Source: Lucinisca nassula
Taxonomy: Eukaryota; Mollusca; Bivalvia; Lucinida; Lucinidae
Length of the DNA stretch: 64,000 nt
Assembly (NCBI GenBank): GCA_963580285.1
Contig: OY757017.1
Location: 12,226,538 to 12,290,537 of the forward strand
Reading direction: 5' to 3'
Shown: positions 31,009 through 43,621 of the stretch, one piece after another
Layout of the letters: each line of letters begins with the position of its first letter
How positions within the stretch are numbered: the first letter of the stretch is position 1
Notes under the pieces: generated by a model
Told to the model about the DNA's origin: nothing
Database searches by the model: none
The model's input: the letters and a program-made list of their open reading frames with translations, nothing else
Translations under genes and position numbers: made by a program

Positions 31009-34000
31009 AATATTTGATAGTGGGTACCTTGTTACCGCAACTCCTCTTACAGTTCTAGGTCAATCCTTTTGAAACTTTACAGGTGTTTTCATATAGGTCT
31101 GAAGATGTGCATATTCTTTTTTCATTATCCTTAAATATTTTTTTTCACTTATTTCACCTTTTTTAACTTAGACAATTTTTGAGATCTACTAATGTTAAAA
31201 TGTATAGGGAGTAGCTACCTTGTTACCGCAACTCCTCTTACAGTTCTAGGTCAATCCTATTGAAACTTTACAGGTGTTTTCATATAGGTCTGAAGATGTG
31301 CATATTCTTTTTTCATTATCCTTAAATAATTTTTTTGACTTATTTCACCTTTTTTAACTTAGACAATTTTTGAGATCTACTTACGTTAAATATTTTTTTT
31401 TTCACTTATTTTACCTTTTTAGCTCACCTGTCACGTAGTGACAAGGTGAGCTTTTGTGATCACATTTTGTCCGTCGTCCGTGCGTGCGTCCGTGCGTGCG
31501 TGCATCCGTGCGTGCATAAACAATTTCTTGTCCACACGATAACATCTTCATTTATGATTTGATTTTAACCAGACTTGCACACAACATGCACCACCATGAG
31601 ATCTGGGTTCCTTTCTTGAACCAGCCGTATCCCGTCATGTGTTACAGAGTTACGGCCCCTGAAATTGCAAAAATTGCCTATTTTGGTCTTGTCCGCACGA
31701 TAGCATCTTCATTTATGATTTGATTTTAACCAGACTTGCTCACAACTTGTACCACCATGAGATCTGGGTTCCTTTCTTGAACCAGCCGTATCCCGTCATG
31801 TGTTACAGAGTTACGGCCCCTGAAATTGCAAAAATTGCCTATTTTGATCTTGTCCGCACGATAGCATCTTCATTTATGATTTGATTTTAACCAGACTTGA
31901 TCACAACTTGTACCACCATGAGATCTGGGTTCCTTTCTTGAACCAGCCATATCCCGTCATGTGTTACAGAGTTACGGCCCCTGAAATTGCAAAAATTGCC
32001 TATTTTGGTCTTGTCCGCAGGATAGCATCTTCATTTATGATTTGATTTTAACCAGACTTGCTCACAACTTGTACCACCATGAGATCTGGGTTCCTTTCTT
32101 GAACCAGCCATATCCCATCATGTGTTACAGAGTTATGGCCCCTGAAATTGCAAAAATTGCCTATTTTGGTCTTGTCCGCACGATAGCATCTTTATTTATG
32201 ATTTGATTTTAACCAGACTTGCACACAACTTTCCACACCATGAGATCTGGGTTCCTTTCTTGAATCAGCCATATCCCATCATGTGTTACGGAGTTACGGC
32301 CCCTGAAAGGGCAAAAATTGCCTATTTTGGTCTTGTCCCCACGATAGCATCTTCATTTATGATTTGATTTTAACCAGACTTGCACACAACTTGTGCCACC
32401 ATAAGATCTGGCTTCCTTTCTTGAACCAGCTATATCCCATCATGTGTTACAGAGTTATGGCCCCTGAAATTGCAAAAATTGCCTATTTTGGTCTTGTCCG
32501 CACGATAGCATCTTTATTTATGATTTGATTTTAACCAGACTTGCACACAACTTTCCACACCATGAGATCTGGGTTCCTTTCTTGAACCAGCCATATCCCA
32601 TCATGTGTTACAGAGTTATGGCCCCTGAAATTGCAAAAATTGCCTATTTTGGTCTTGTCCGCACGATAGCATCTTTATTTATGATTTGATTTTAACCAGA
32701 CTTGCACACAACTTTCCACACCATGAGATCTGGGTTCCTTTCTTGAATCAGCCATATCCCATCATGTGTTACGGAGTTACGGCCCCTGAAAGGGCAAAAA
32801 TTGCCTATTTTGGTCTTGTCCCCACGATAGCATCTTCATTTATGATTTGATTCTAACCAGACTTGCACACAACTTGTGCCACCATAAGATCTGGCTTCCT
32901 TTCTTGAACCAGCTATATCCCATCAGGTGTTATGGAGTTACGGCCCCTGAAAGGGCAAAAATTGCCTATTTTGGGCTTGTCTGCATGATAGCTGTTTCAT
33001 TTATGATTTGATTTTAACTGAACTTGCACACAATTTGTACCGCCACAAAATTTCTCGGTCAAGTTTGAATATGGGTCATGTCGGGTCAAAAAGTAGGTCA
33101 AATAAAAAAAAAACCTTGTGAAGACACTAGAGGCCACAGTTTTGGTCCGATCATCATCAAACTTGCTCAGAATGATCATCTTGATAATATCTTGGTCGTG
33201 TTTGAATATGGGTTATGTCAGGTCACAAAGAAGGTCAGTAGGTCAAATCATAGAAAAACCTTGTGAATACACTAGAGGCCACAGTTTTGGTACAATCATT
33301 ATCATACTTGCCCAGAATGATCATCTTGCTAATATCTCGGTCAAGTTTGAATACAGGTCATGTCGGGTCAAAAAGTAGGTCAGTAGGTCAAATCATAGAA
33401 AAACCTTGTGAACACACTAGAGGCCACAGTTTTGGTCCGTACATCATCAAATTTGCTCAGAATGATCATCTTGATAATATCTTCAACTTGGTCATGTGCG
33501 AATATGGGTCATGTCAGGTCAAAAAGTAGGTCAGTAGGTCAAATCATAGAAAAACCTTGTGAACACACTAGAGGCCACAGTTTAGGTCAGATCCTCATCA
33601 AACTTGCCAAGCATGATCATATTGACAATATCTCAGTCAAGATTGAATATGGGTCATGTTGGTCCAAAAAGTAGTTCAGTAGGTAAAATCATAGAAAAAC
33701 CATCTGAACACACTAGAGGCCACAGTTTAGGTCAGATCCTCATCAAACTTGCCAAGCATGATCATATTGACAATATCTGAGTCAAGATTGAATATGGGTC
33801 ATGTTGGTCCAAAAAGTAGTTCAGTAGGTAAAATCATAGAAAAACCATCTGAACACACTTGAGCCACAGTTTTGGTCCGATCATCATCAATGTTGCTCAA
33901 AATGATCATTTGACAATATCTCAGTTAATTTCGAATATGGGTCAAATCTGGTCAGTAAGAAGGTCAGTAGGTCAGATTGTTGAAAAACCTTGTGGACACA

Positions 34001-34763
34001 CTAGAGGCCCCAGTTTTGGTCCGATCATCTTCAAATGACAATTCCTCCTCTACCCTTGGGCCAATTTCATTCAAACTTTGAAGTAATGTTGCTTAGATGA
34101 CCCTCTACCAAAAAGGCTAAAACAATCCATAAAAATAGAAAAATATTGTAAATTTGATTCAAACGTGAACCCCTCCTAAACCCTAAGGCCAATTTGATTC
34201 AAACTCCATAGGAATGTTGCCTAGGTTACTCCCTACCAAATGAGCTAAAATCACTCTGCTGATGAACAAGATGGCCACCATAGCTAAAAATAGAATGTAC
34301 TCGAAACAGTGACTCACAGGTGAGCGAATCAGGGCCCTCTGGGCCCTCTTGTTTAACTAAGACAATTTTTGAGATCTACTAATGTTAAAATGTATAGGGA
34401 GTAGCTACCTTGTGACTGCAATTCCTCTTACAGTTCTAGGTCAATCCTTTTTAAACTTTACAGGTGTTTTCTTAGAGGTCTTAAGATGTGCATGTGGTTT
34501 TTTCATTATCCAAAGCTTATTTTTTAACTTAGACTGTTTTTCAGATCTAATAACGCGAAAAGTCTATAAGGCGTAGGTACCTTGTTAGGGATTTAACCCT
34601 CTCACAAGTCTTTACCTTTAATTCATGAGTCTTTCTCCTCTGACAGGGCTATAGCGGGGCTATAGTCAGATCCTCTGACAGTTCTAGTTACCTTTAATTC
34701 ATGAGTCTTTCTCCTCTGACAGGGCTATAGCGGGGCTATAGTCAGATCCTCTGACAGTTCTAG
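30841..34763 (+). mobile_element. Helitron-like element, ATAGCCCCGC family (HLE-5)
   Basis: 5' TTATAGCCCCGCTTTGAAAA folds with AAGTGGGGGCTATA; a long CTGT run (30898-31008) follows; then units around TACCTTGTTACCGCAACTCC and TTTGAAACTTTACAGGTG. HLE-6a (31419-34351) is nested in it. The 3' end carries GCTATAGCGGGGCTATAGTC (complement of the 5' end), hairpin GTCAGA-tcc-TCTGAC and AGTTCTAG. This 76 bp 3' terminus occurs twice in tandem (34612-34687 and 34688-34763). Confidence 0.75.
31419..34351 (+). mobile_element. Helitron-like element, AGCTCACCTG family (HLE-6a), nested
   Basis: 5' TTAGCTCACCTGTCACGTAG folds as AGCTCACCT with AGGTGAGCT around GTCACGTAGTGAC. After GTCCGTGCG runs there are nine units of about 160 bp (GATAGCATCTTCATTTATGA, GAGATCTGGGTTCCTTTCTT), with a higher-order duplication of three units (about 32160-32640 and 32640-33000), then about seven units of about 145 bp (AGTAGGTCAGTAGGTCAAAT). 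3' ACAGGTGAGCG, hairpin GGGCCC-tct-GGGCCC, TCTTG before TTT. The flanking HLE-5 repeat shows no target duplication. Confidence 0.78.
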
Positions 34764-35323
34764 TTTAGATAGATCATAGTGTATAAATGAAAGGAAAATA
34801 TCAGAAATTCATGATATTTTAATAGTTTCTAAGCTAGATCAGCTCAATATGTATTCATTTTGATTTGTATAATCTCATTTTTATTACGTAAGTGTTACGA
34901 ATTGCCTTCTCGTAAGGTTCTTGGATGATTTCAATAAAACAGTAAATTTTGCAGAAACGACTTACATGAATTAAAGGTGTAAAACTACAGTGTTATCTAT
35001 GGAACAGTATTTAGGTAAAAACTCAATTATGCAACATTGAGATTGCAATATGCAATTTTGATATTCTGTTATGCTATATTCAGTTACAATTTTGCAAAAT
35101 ATTCCGCTTCTGCTTCTTCTAGTTCTCATTATTCTCGTTAAGTGGCGCTGTGATCGTTTTTCCGTAAACGTCCGCCTGTATTCGGAAGATACCAAAAAGA
35201 ATCTGCAAGCGTATTGGTGACACGGAGGAGTGAAAGAAACGAGAGAACTATATTTTTGGCATAAAACGGACGATTTGGGGACATTATACCCTTCCCGATA
35301 AAATGATTTACACATAATTTTTA
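34764..35323. other. Intron stretch with nothing recognised
   Basis: The - strand ORF at 34971-35315 (about 114 codons) has no domain I recognise and partly overlaps AT-rich sequence; I do not call it. Confidence 0.35.
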
Positions 35324-35675
35324 TTATACCCCCACAAATGAAATTTGGGGGGGTATATAGGAGTGAGCTTGTCGGTCTGTCTGTCTGTCTGTCTGTCGGT
35401 CGGTCGGTCGGTCTGTTGACTTGGTTTCCAGACGATAACTCAAAAAGCGCTTCACCGATTTTTATAATTTTTGGTACACTGATGTAACATCATAAAATAC
35501 AGGTCAAGTTCGATTTCCACTACAATTCGTCAATTTTCGACATAGTTATGGCCCCTTTCAAGTGAAAAAATTGCAAAATGCGCTGATGTACTATCAAGGC
35601 AGTTTGCAAAATGCGCTGATGTACTATCAAGGCAGTTTTTGTGGGGGTATTCATCACCTTTAGTGATAGCTCTAG
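35324..35675 (+). mobile_element. Helitron-like element, ATACCCCCACAAA family (HLE-7)
   Basis: Short complete copy. 5' TTATACCCCCACAAATGAAA folds with TTTGGGGGGGTATA; GTCTGTCTGTCGGTCGGTCG follows; then one body unit with a doubled stretch TTTGCAAAATGCGCTGATGT. 3' TTTTTGTGGGGGTATT, hairpin ATCAC-cttta-GTGAT, AGCTCTAG before TTTTA. Confidence 0.75.
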
Positions 35676-36012
35676 TTTTATATGTCAGACCAGGAATCAG
35701 CTTTGCTGTGTTTGTTTTGTGTCCAAGTTTTATCTAAATATATCGCAAATGTGTTCAAGCCATTGCACCTCTAAAATATAAATTTGTTGTAAATACTTAT
35801 AATAATTTTGTATGGCACAGAAACGCTCCTGTCCAATGTCGTGTAGACCTTGGTGAGACTGCTCCTTTATGATCACCTGAAGCAAACATAGTTACAACTC
35901 TCTTTTGTGAAAATGCTTTCAGATGAGAAACGACTTACGTTCCCTCTAACATTTATTTCTGATTTAGGGCATATCCAACGGAATTCTAAAACTATGCATT
36001 TTGGTTCTGTTG

Positions 36013-36290
36013 TTTGATTTGATGTTTAACGTCACCTTCAACACAGTATAGATCATTTTGGAGACGTTGCTTCCACTTTTGTGGGACTTTTACACGACAC
36101 TGAGATGAAATGACATCTCTAAGCCCTGTCGCCCAATGAAACCAATAGGGTTTGTAAGCGCCGCTTTGGCTCGGTAGACTTAGATCCTCTAAGCGGTTTA
36201 CCAGTACTGGTGTGCGGGTCGGTTTCAGTTCATGCAGCCCATCTATTTCTTCAAGCCCCGATGGCCGGGGGTCTGATTCCCAGTTTGTTT
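36013..36290 (-). mobile_element. SINE-B copy
   Basis: Tail side at left (TGTTTGATTTGATGTTTAAC). Body GAGATGAAATGACATCTCTA, CCAATGAAACCAATAGGGTT, GATCCTCTAAGCGGTTTACC. Head side TTCTTCAAGCCCCGATGGCC at right. About 10% diverged from the 52265 copy by impression. Confidence 0.75.
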
Positions 36291-36425
36291 TGTCACATGT
36301 TTATATAGATGTTCGTAACTGTTTGTGTTAAATGCATTCATTAATTTATAAGAAAATAGAAAACTATCTGACTTTTTATACTAGATTTTTGGCTTCAAGT
36401 GACAAAACGCAAAGGTTTCCACTTT

Positions 36426-39243
36426 TTAGCTCACCGTCACGTAGTGACGAGGTGAGCTTTTGGGATCACTTTTCGTCGTCAGTACGTGCGTCCGTGCGTG
36501 CGTCCGTGCGTCCGTAAACAATTTCTTCAAACGACATCTCCTCCTAAACCACTGATCGGATTTTGACCAAACTTCACAGGAATGATCCTTAGGTGGTCCC
36601 CTTTCAAAGTTGTTCAAATGGTTCCGGTCCGTTGCACATCTAGGTCGTAGGAGCCAAAAATAGATTTTTTTTCACCAAAAACTTAAAAAATCTTCTTCTC
36701 TGAAACCACAAGGCCCAGGTCTTTGATATTTGGTATGAAGCTTCATCTAGTAGACCCCTACCAAGATTGTTCAAATTATATTGCTGGGACCAAAAATGCC
36801 CCCGCTCTGGGGCCCTTTGGTTTTACATGGGCTTATATAGGGAAAATCTGTAAAAATCTTCTTCTCTGAAACCGCAAAGCCCAGTTCTTTGATATTTGGT
36901 ATGAAGCTTCATCTAGTGGACCCCTACCAAGATTGTTCAAATTATAGTGCTGGGGCCAAAAATGCCCCCGCTCCAGGGCCCTTTGGTTTTACATGGGCTT
37001 GTATAGGGAAGAGCTTTAAAAATCTTCTTCTCTGAAACCGTAAGGCCCAGGTCTTTGATATTTGGTATGAAGCTTCATCTAGGGGACCCTTACCAAGATT
37101 GTTCAAATTATAGTGCTGGGGCCAAAAATGCCCCTGCCCCGGGGCCCTTTGATTTTACATGGGCTTAAATAGGAAAAATCTTTAAAACTCTTCTTCTCTG
37201 AAACCGCAAGGCCTAGGTCTTTGATATTTGGTATGAAGCTTCACCTAGTGGACCCCTACCAAGATTGTTCATATTATAGCCCTGGGGCCAAAAATGCCCC
37301 TGCTCGGGGGCCCTTTGGTTTTACATTGGCTTATATATGGAAAATCTTGAAAAATCTTCTTCTCTGAAACCGCAAGGCCCAGGTCTTTGATATTTGGTAT
37401 GAGGCTTCAACTTGTGGACCCCTACGAAGATTGTTCAAATTATAGTGCTGGGGCCAAAAATGTCCCCGCCCCGGGGCCCTTTGATTTTTCATAGGCTTAT
37501 ATAGGGAAAATCTTTAAAAATTTTCTTCTCTGAAACCGTAAGGGCCATGTTTTTGATATTTGGTATGAAGCTTCATCTAGTGGACCCCTACCAAGATTGT
37601 TCAAATTATATTGCTGGGGCCAAAAATGCCCCCGCCCCGGGGCCTTTTGGTTTTACATGGGCATATATAGGGAAAATCTTTAAAAATCTTCTTCTCTGAA
37701 ACCGCAAGGCCCAGGTCTTTGATATTTGGTATGAAGCTATACCTAGTGGACCCCTACCAAGATTGTTCAAATTATAGTTCTGGGGCCAAAAATGCACACG
37801 CCCGAGACCCTTTGGTTTTACATAGGCTTATTTAGGGAAATCTTAAAAAATCTTCTTCTCTGAAACAACATGTCCCAGGTCTTTGATATTTGGTATGAAG
37901 CTTCACCTAGTGGACCCCTATCAAGATTGTTCAAATTATAGCCCACGGGCCAAAAATGCTCCCGCTCCAGGGCCATTTGGTTTTACATAGACTTATATGG
38001 GGAAAATCTTGAAAAAATTTTGTCTCTGAATTCACAAGGCCTAGGTCTTTGATATTTGGTATGAAGCTTCATCTAGTGGACCTCTACCAAAATTGTTCAA
38101 TTATAGCCCTGAGACCAAAAATGCCCCAGCCTTGGGGCCCTTTGGTCTTACATAGACTTATATAGGGAAAATCTTTAAAAATCTTCTTCTCTGAAACCAC
38201 AAGGCCTAGGTCTTTGACATTTGGTATGAAGCTTAATCTTGTGGACCTCTACCAAGATTGTTCAAATTATAGCCCTGGGGCCAAAAATGCCCCCGCTCCA
38301 GGGCCCTTTGGTATTACATAGACTTATATAAAGGGAAAATCTTGAAAAAGCTTCTTCTCTGAAACCAGATAGCCCTGGTCTTTGATATTTGGTATGAAGC
38401 TTCATCTAGTGGACCTCTACCAAGATTGTTCAAATTATAGCCCTGAGACCAAAAACGCCCCTGTCTCGGGGGCCCTTTGGTTTTACATAGACTTATATAG
38501 GGAAAATCTTTAAAAATCTTCTTCTGTGAAACCACAAGGCCTAGGTCTTTGATATTTGGTGTGAAATTTCATCTAGTGGACCTCTATCAAGATTATTCAA
38601 TTTATAGTCCTGGGGCCAAAAATGCCCCTGCCCCGAGACCCTTTGGTTTTGCATAGACTTATATAGGTAAATCTTTAAAAATCTTCTTCTCTGAAACCAC
38701 AAGGCCCATGTCTTTGATATTTGGTATGGAGCTTCATCTAGTGGACCTCTACCAAGATTGTTCAAATTATAGCCCCTGCCCTGGGGCCCTTTGGTTTTAC
38801 ATAGACTTATATATAGAGATAATCTTTGGAAATCTTCTTCTCTGAAACAGCAAGACCTAGGTCTTTGATATTTGGTGTGAAGCTTCATCTAGTGGACCTC
38901 TATCAAGATTGTTTAAATTATAGCTCTGAGGCCAAAAATGTCCCCGCCCCGGGGCCATTTGGTTTTACATAGGCTATGTAGGGAATATCTTTAAAAAATG
39001 GTCTCTGAAACCCCAAGGCCCAGGTCTTTGATATTTGGTGTGTAGCTTCATCTAGTGGACCTTTGCCAAGATTGTTCAAATTATAGGCTTTGTTGATATT
39101 TGGTATGAAGCTTCACCTTTTTAGACCTCCCTCAACATTATGCACATTGTAGCCCTGGGGTCAATAATGGCCCTCCCAGAGGCCCGCTTGTAACTCTATC
39201 ATATGGGTCAGGTGAGCGATCCAGGGCCATCATGGCCCTCTTG
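36426..39243 (+). mobile_element. Helitron-like element, AGCTCACC family (HLE-6b)
   Basis: 5' TTAGCTCACCGTCACGTAGT folds with GACGAGGTGAGCT; GTGCGTCCGTGCG run; about seventeen units of roughly 155-165 bp with TCTTTGATATTTGGTATGAA, GTGGACCCCTACCAAGATTG and CAAAAATGCCCCCGCCCCGG. 3' GGTCAGGTGAGCGAT, hairpin GGGCC-atcat-GGCCC, TCTTG before TTTG. It shares its ends with HLE-6a but the internal array is unrelated. Confidence 0.78.
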
Positions 39244-39336
39244 TTTGAGAAAAACACAACGCGCAGCAAATTCTTTCATACCGGAGTGCAGGTGGAAAAC
39301 CCGCACCTGCTACAATGTAACATCTCAACCGCTGGA

Positions 39337-39485
39337 AGCCTCTGTGGTGTAGTGGTTATGCTACTCGCCTCATTAACCAGGGATCGCAGGATCGACCCCG
39401 GCTTCTCCAGAATTTCGGATGAGTCTTTAAACCCAGGTCCCATCTCCGTATGACCTTAGCTGTTGTCGAGACGTAAAACTAAAAA
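39337..39485 (+). mobile_element. SINE-C copy with tRNA-like head
   Basis: GCCTCTGTGGTGTAGTGGTT (A box region) and GGATCGACCCCGGC (B box region) form a tRNA-like head. The body has AATTTCGGATGAGTCTTTAA and the end is GTCGAGACGTAAAACTAAAA, the tail type of molluscan SINEs. A reverse fragment of the same family is at 57655-57760. Confidence 0.78.
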
Positions 39486-41892
39486 CGCACTCACATACCA
39501 AGCGCATCCCACCATAAAATAACATCTTTATAATTCTTACCCCCCCCCCAACACACACACACTTGATCCCCACTTTTATAGGGTAAAACTGGGATTGACA
39601 GGAGTAAACATTATTTTTCTCATTTCTACTCCAAAATATAGATTGTGGGTACTCGTTAAAACCGCATCGAAGAGGCGCTTCTAACGTGTACCCAAAATGT
39701 ATATTTTAAGCAACAGTCAGAAAAATATCATCACGACTTTTCATCTTTCAATTTTTGTTGTTGTATTTTTCGGCGGTAAAATGTACAAATCTAATGCATC
39801 AAAAACATTTTTTTTTCTAGATTCTGTAAACTTTAATAATAAGTAAATAAATAAATAAATAAATAAATAATGTCGTTAAGTTCCGCCAGGTAAACCTGGG
39901 TACGCTGTACGCGGTCTAACTGTAATAAAACAAGAAGAAAAAAAAAACTTTGGTGTAGACCTAATACATGGAAATACATGTAAGTACAAAATGGTTTGGA
40001 TTCAGCCACTCCATTTGCCAAATCGTTACATGTAGAACTTGAAGAAATATGTAGTAGGCTGGTTAAGACAGTCGCGACACTAGCTCAGCAAGGTTTTGCT
40101 GGCTGAAGACAGACGGACGGACGAACTGACAGACGACCAGCTAATATTTTCGCGTTGTGATTCTGTTGGATGAAAGCTATCCTGCCCCAGTTTAACTTAT
40201 GAAGACAGACAGACGGACATATGAATAGGACAGCTGTCATTGTGACCACAGGTGCCTTTCTATGGTTGCGGGTCGGGGCTGAGAATGAGTAAGTATTGTT
40301 CATGTTAATGGATGAAGTATTTACATCAGAATTACAATGAGAATTGGGGAACTAGTTGTTGTTTTCCAAATTCCCCGTGTGGTCAGCTGGTGAGGTCCCA
40401 GGGAACGAATCCCCGCTGCCGGTGAACAGAGAGACAAACTGGTTTTGAAGGTAAACGGGCGTCATTATCACACAGGGGTTACCCCACCGCTCTGCGATAC
40501 GCTGTGCGGACATATACATACTTCTATAATATCCAAACATTTGAGTTTTGAGTGAGGTTGCAATTAGTAAATAATATCTTTATAAGTAACACCTCAGAAG
40601 GATCAGATTTATGAAAATTGTATGAATTAATCAATTTTAACAATAATTGCTCATTTCAAATCCACGGATTCGGCACAGACTAATCCCTCATGGTAATTTA
40701 TTTTAGTAAATGTTCAACGATAGAGTATTTTCCCCTTCGTCAAACAAGTATTAACTTTTAAATAAAAATCCTGTTTCTCATAAATAAGGAACCGCGCTGT
40801 AAAATTTATTTTAAAGATGCAAACGTACACATTATTGTAAATATCCGAATTATTGAATAGCTGGATAAAATTTATCGCTGCTGGCTTGAATTTGGCCCCT
40901 GGAAAAGCGAATGCGATCTTCTCAAACGGACGCTTGTCATCGGAAAAAAATACGGCAAATCCACGGACATTACCGAACGTTACCGTCACCTCAATGACTG
41001 GTACCCCGTCTAACCACAGCAGAATCGAAACTGAATAATGCAAAATAGGACGTCCAAATGCCATATTTAAATACAAAGGTCTCAAATTAGAATGTGCATG
41101 TTGCATATTCGAATAAAGTGTAATTGAACATTGCATAATTTAGTTTTTACCTTAATACTGTTCCATAGTTATCGGTTTCGGATTTTCATGAAATTTGGCA
41201 TAGCTAAAGAAGATACATATGGCAAGTTTTCCTAGCAAAATGAAATCTTGACAAAGACTAAAAAATATTTATCTTAGGGATTGAATTTTGATAATTTTTT
41301 AAAATTTTAATTAAAAAATGAGATTTTTGATAATTATTTTATCAGAAAATGTAAACTTTAATTAATTCAAAAGGTTTATTAGTATCAAAGGAATGCCTAT
41401 GGAGTTCTGCATTCAATCCAGTTCACAGATCTTGAAACTAAATAAAACATAAGATTTAAGATGCACTTATTTAGAGACAGACACCAGCTCATGGAGGGAG
41501 TCAGTAAGAGTGGCCTCCTGAGTCATACTTTGATTTATATAATTTATTAAATACAATTTTATAGGTTGTATATGCTGAGTTATTAATATACAAAGTTTAA
41601 AGAAAAAACATGCATGGACACAAATGAAAGACCCCCTTTCACTTGCCCATCACACTGGTGATAGAACTGATGTTTTCAACACAAACTCTATTTATACAAC
41701 TTGATGTTTCAAAATAAATTCAAAATACTGAGGGAGATTGATTTATTAGACCTAATTATACTACCGTGTCAACAGTTCTCCAGATCCCTGAGGGTTAAAA
41801 TGGCTTAGTTGAAAAGGGAGGCATACCGAATCCGACGGAGGAAAGGAAAAAATAAATAAATAAAGAAATAAAAACATAAATCTGTTCATTTT
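39486..41892. other. Intron stretch, mostly unrecognised
   Basis: Holds a C run plus CA repeat (39541-39561), a degenerate GTGGGTACTCGTTAAAACCG fold-back (39640-39710) and a short AAAT run (39842-39868). The - strand ORF at 40714-41136 (140 codons) has no domain I recognise; it could be a decayed element or chance. No exon-like pattern was found. Confidence 0.35.
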
Positions 41893-43618
41893 TTAGCTCC
41901 ACTGGCCAAAGACCGGCGGGTCTTATGTTATATGTTATGGCCCTGTGTCTGTTGTGCGTCTGTACGGTTGTGCATCCGTGCGTTAACTTTTTTCTTTAAA
42001 CATTTCCTCCTTAACTACTTGGTCGATTGTAACCAAACTTCACAGAAATGTTTCTCACATAGTCCTCTTCTGAATTCCTTCAAAGAATTTTGTTACATGC
42101 AGAACAAAATGGCATCGAAAGCAAAAAAAAAATATTTAAAAATCTTCTCCTCCAAAACCCCTCAATGGGTTTTATTCTTATTTTGCATGAATGTTCCTTG
42201 GGTGGACCTCTGTCAGATTCCTTGAAGAAATTCGGATCAGACAAAAAACATGGCCACCATGGCCATGCCCCACATGACTGCCATGGCCATGCCCCTTGGC
42301 TCATTAGCTTTCAAAGACTTATATGGGGAAAAGTTTTAAAAACCTTCTCCCTCCAAAACCGCTCAACTTAATGGATTTCATTCTTACTTTGCATGAATGT
42401 TCCTTGGGTGGACCTCTGTCAGATTCCTTGAAGCAATTTTGATCAGACAAAGACATGGCTGCCATGGCCATGCCCATTGGCTAATTAGCTTCCATAGACT
42501 CATAAAGGGATCTTTTTTTTTATTTTAATCTTCTCCTCCAAAACCGCTAAATGGATTTCGTTCTTAATTTTCATGAATGTTCCTTGTGTCTACCATTGTC
42601 AGATTCATTGAATTAATTTTGATCAGACAAAAAACATGGCCGCCATGGCCACCACCTTTGGCTCATTAGCTTCCATAGACCAATAAACGGAAAAACTTCT
42701 CTGAAACCATAAAGCCTAAAGCTAAGACATTTACATGTAGTATGTAGCAAAGTTATGTGGTCACCTACTAAGTCCTGCGAACTATGACTCTTGAGTCCAA
42801 ATTGGCAATGCCCCGGTGCTTAGTAACTCCCATAGACTTATAATGACAAAATCTTGAAACTTTTCTCCTCTGAAACCATAAGGCCAAGAGCTTACTATGT
42901 AGCAACTTGAAGTATTCAACTGCATAAATCCTGCCAACTATGCCCCTGGGGTCCAAATTGGCCACACCCTGAGGCCCATAAGCTCCCATAGACTTATACT
43001 GGGAAAAACTGACAAAAATCTTCTCGGAAACCATCAGTGCCCAGAGCTTAGATATTAAGTATGCAGCATCGTCAAGTGGTCACTCAAATAAATCCTGCCA
43101 ACAATGCCCCTGGGGTAAAAAATTGGTCACGCTCAGAGGCATATTAGTTCCCATAGACTTATAATAGGAAAAACTTAAAAACAGTCTTCTTCTCTGAAAC
43201 CATAAGGCCCAGAGCTTTAGATATTTAGAACGGAGCAATGCCAAATGGTCACTCACATAAATCCTGCCAACCATGGCTCTGGGGTCCAAAAAATATAGAA
43301 TGGACATTCCTTGGGTGGATCACTTGTTTCTTTTTTACCCATTGCATGCGGGAAAACCCTAAATGGGTACCTTGGCAAAAAGGGCTGGCCCTGATCAGAC
43401 CCCACAGAACACCATGTCTGATCAGGGCCTGCACTATTTGCTAACAGAATTTTCCATCACAAATAGAAAAAAATAGGCCTGACACCCCTTATATGACAAA
43501 TGGACTGGTCCAACATATAGCAATAGAAGAGTCCACTAGTATACAATTGGTTAATGTAATAAACATGACAATTGTCTGAAGTTAGCCGGTGGAGCGACAG
43601 GCCCTCTTGGGCCTCTTG
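41893..43618 (+). mobile_element. Helitron-like element, AGCTCCAC family (HLE-3b), both ends present
   Basis: 5' TTAGCTCCACTGGCCAAAGA; units with ATTTTGCATGAATGTTCCTT and AGATTCCTTGAAG; then CATAAGGCC-type units of about 150 bp. 3' TTAGCCGGTGGAGCGACA (complement of the 5' end), hairpin GGCCC-tctt-GGGCC, TCTTG before TTA. A MITE (43336-43554) sits near the 3' end. Confidence 0.72.
43336..43554. mobile_element. MITE, TAACCCATTGCATG family, copy 1
   Basis: Begins TACCCATTGCATGCGGGAAA and ends CAATTGGTTAAT. Inside it has the palindrome half CCTGATCAGACCCC against TCTGATCAGGGCCTGC and the shared block CCTTATATGACAAATGGACT. Copies: 49171-49385 and 52012-53416. Confidence 0.65.
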
Positions 43619-43621
43619 TTA

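Noticed and set aside
33078..33674. Four overlapping ORFs with repeated MNTLEATVLV-like peptides
   Set aside because: They are translations of the ~145 bp tandem units of HLE-6a; no start context or conserved domain.
34971..35315. Possible 114-codon gene on the - strand
   Set aside because: No recognisable domain or signal sequence, composition like non-coding DNA.
40714..41136. Possible 140-codon gene on the - strand
   Set aside because: No domain, no splice context and an AT-rich surrounding; it may be a remnant, so it is only mentioned within the unrecognised stretch.
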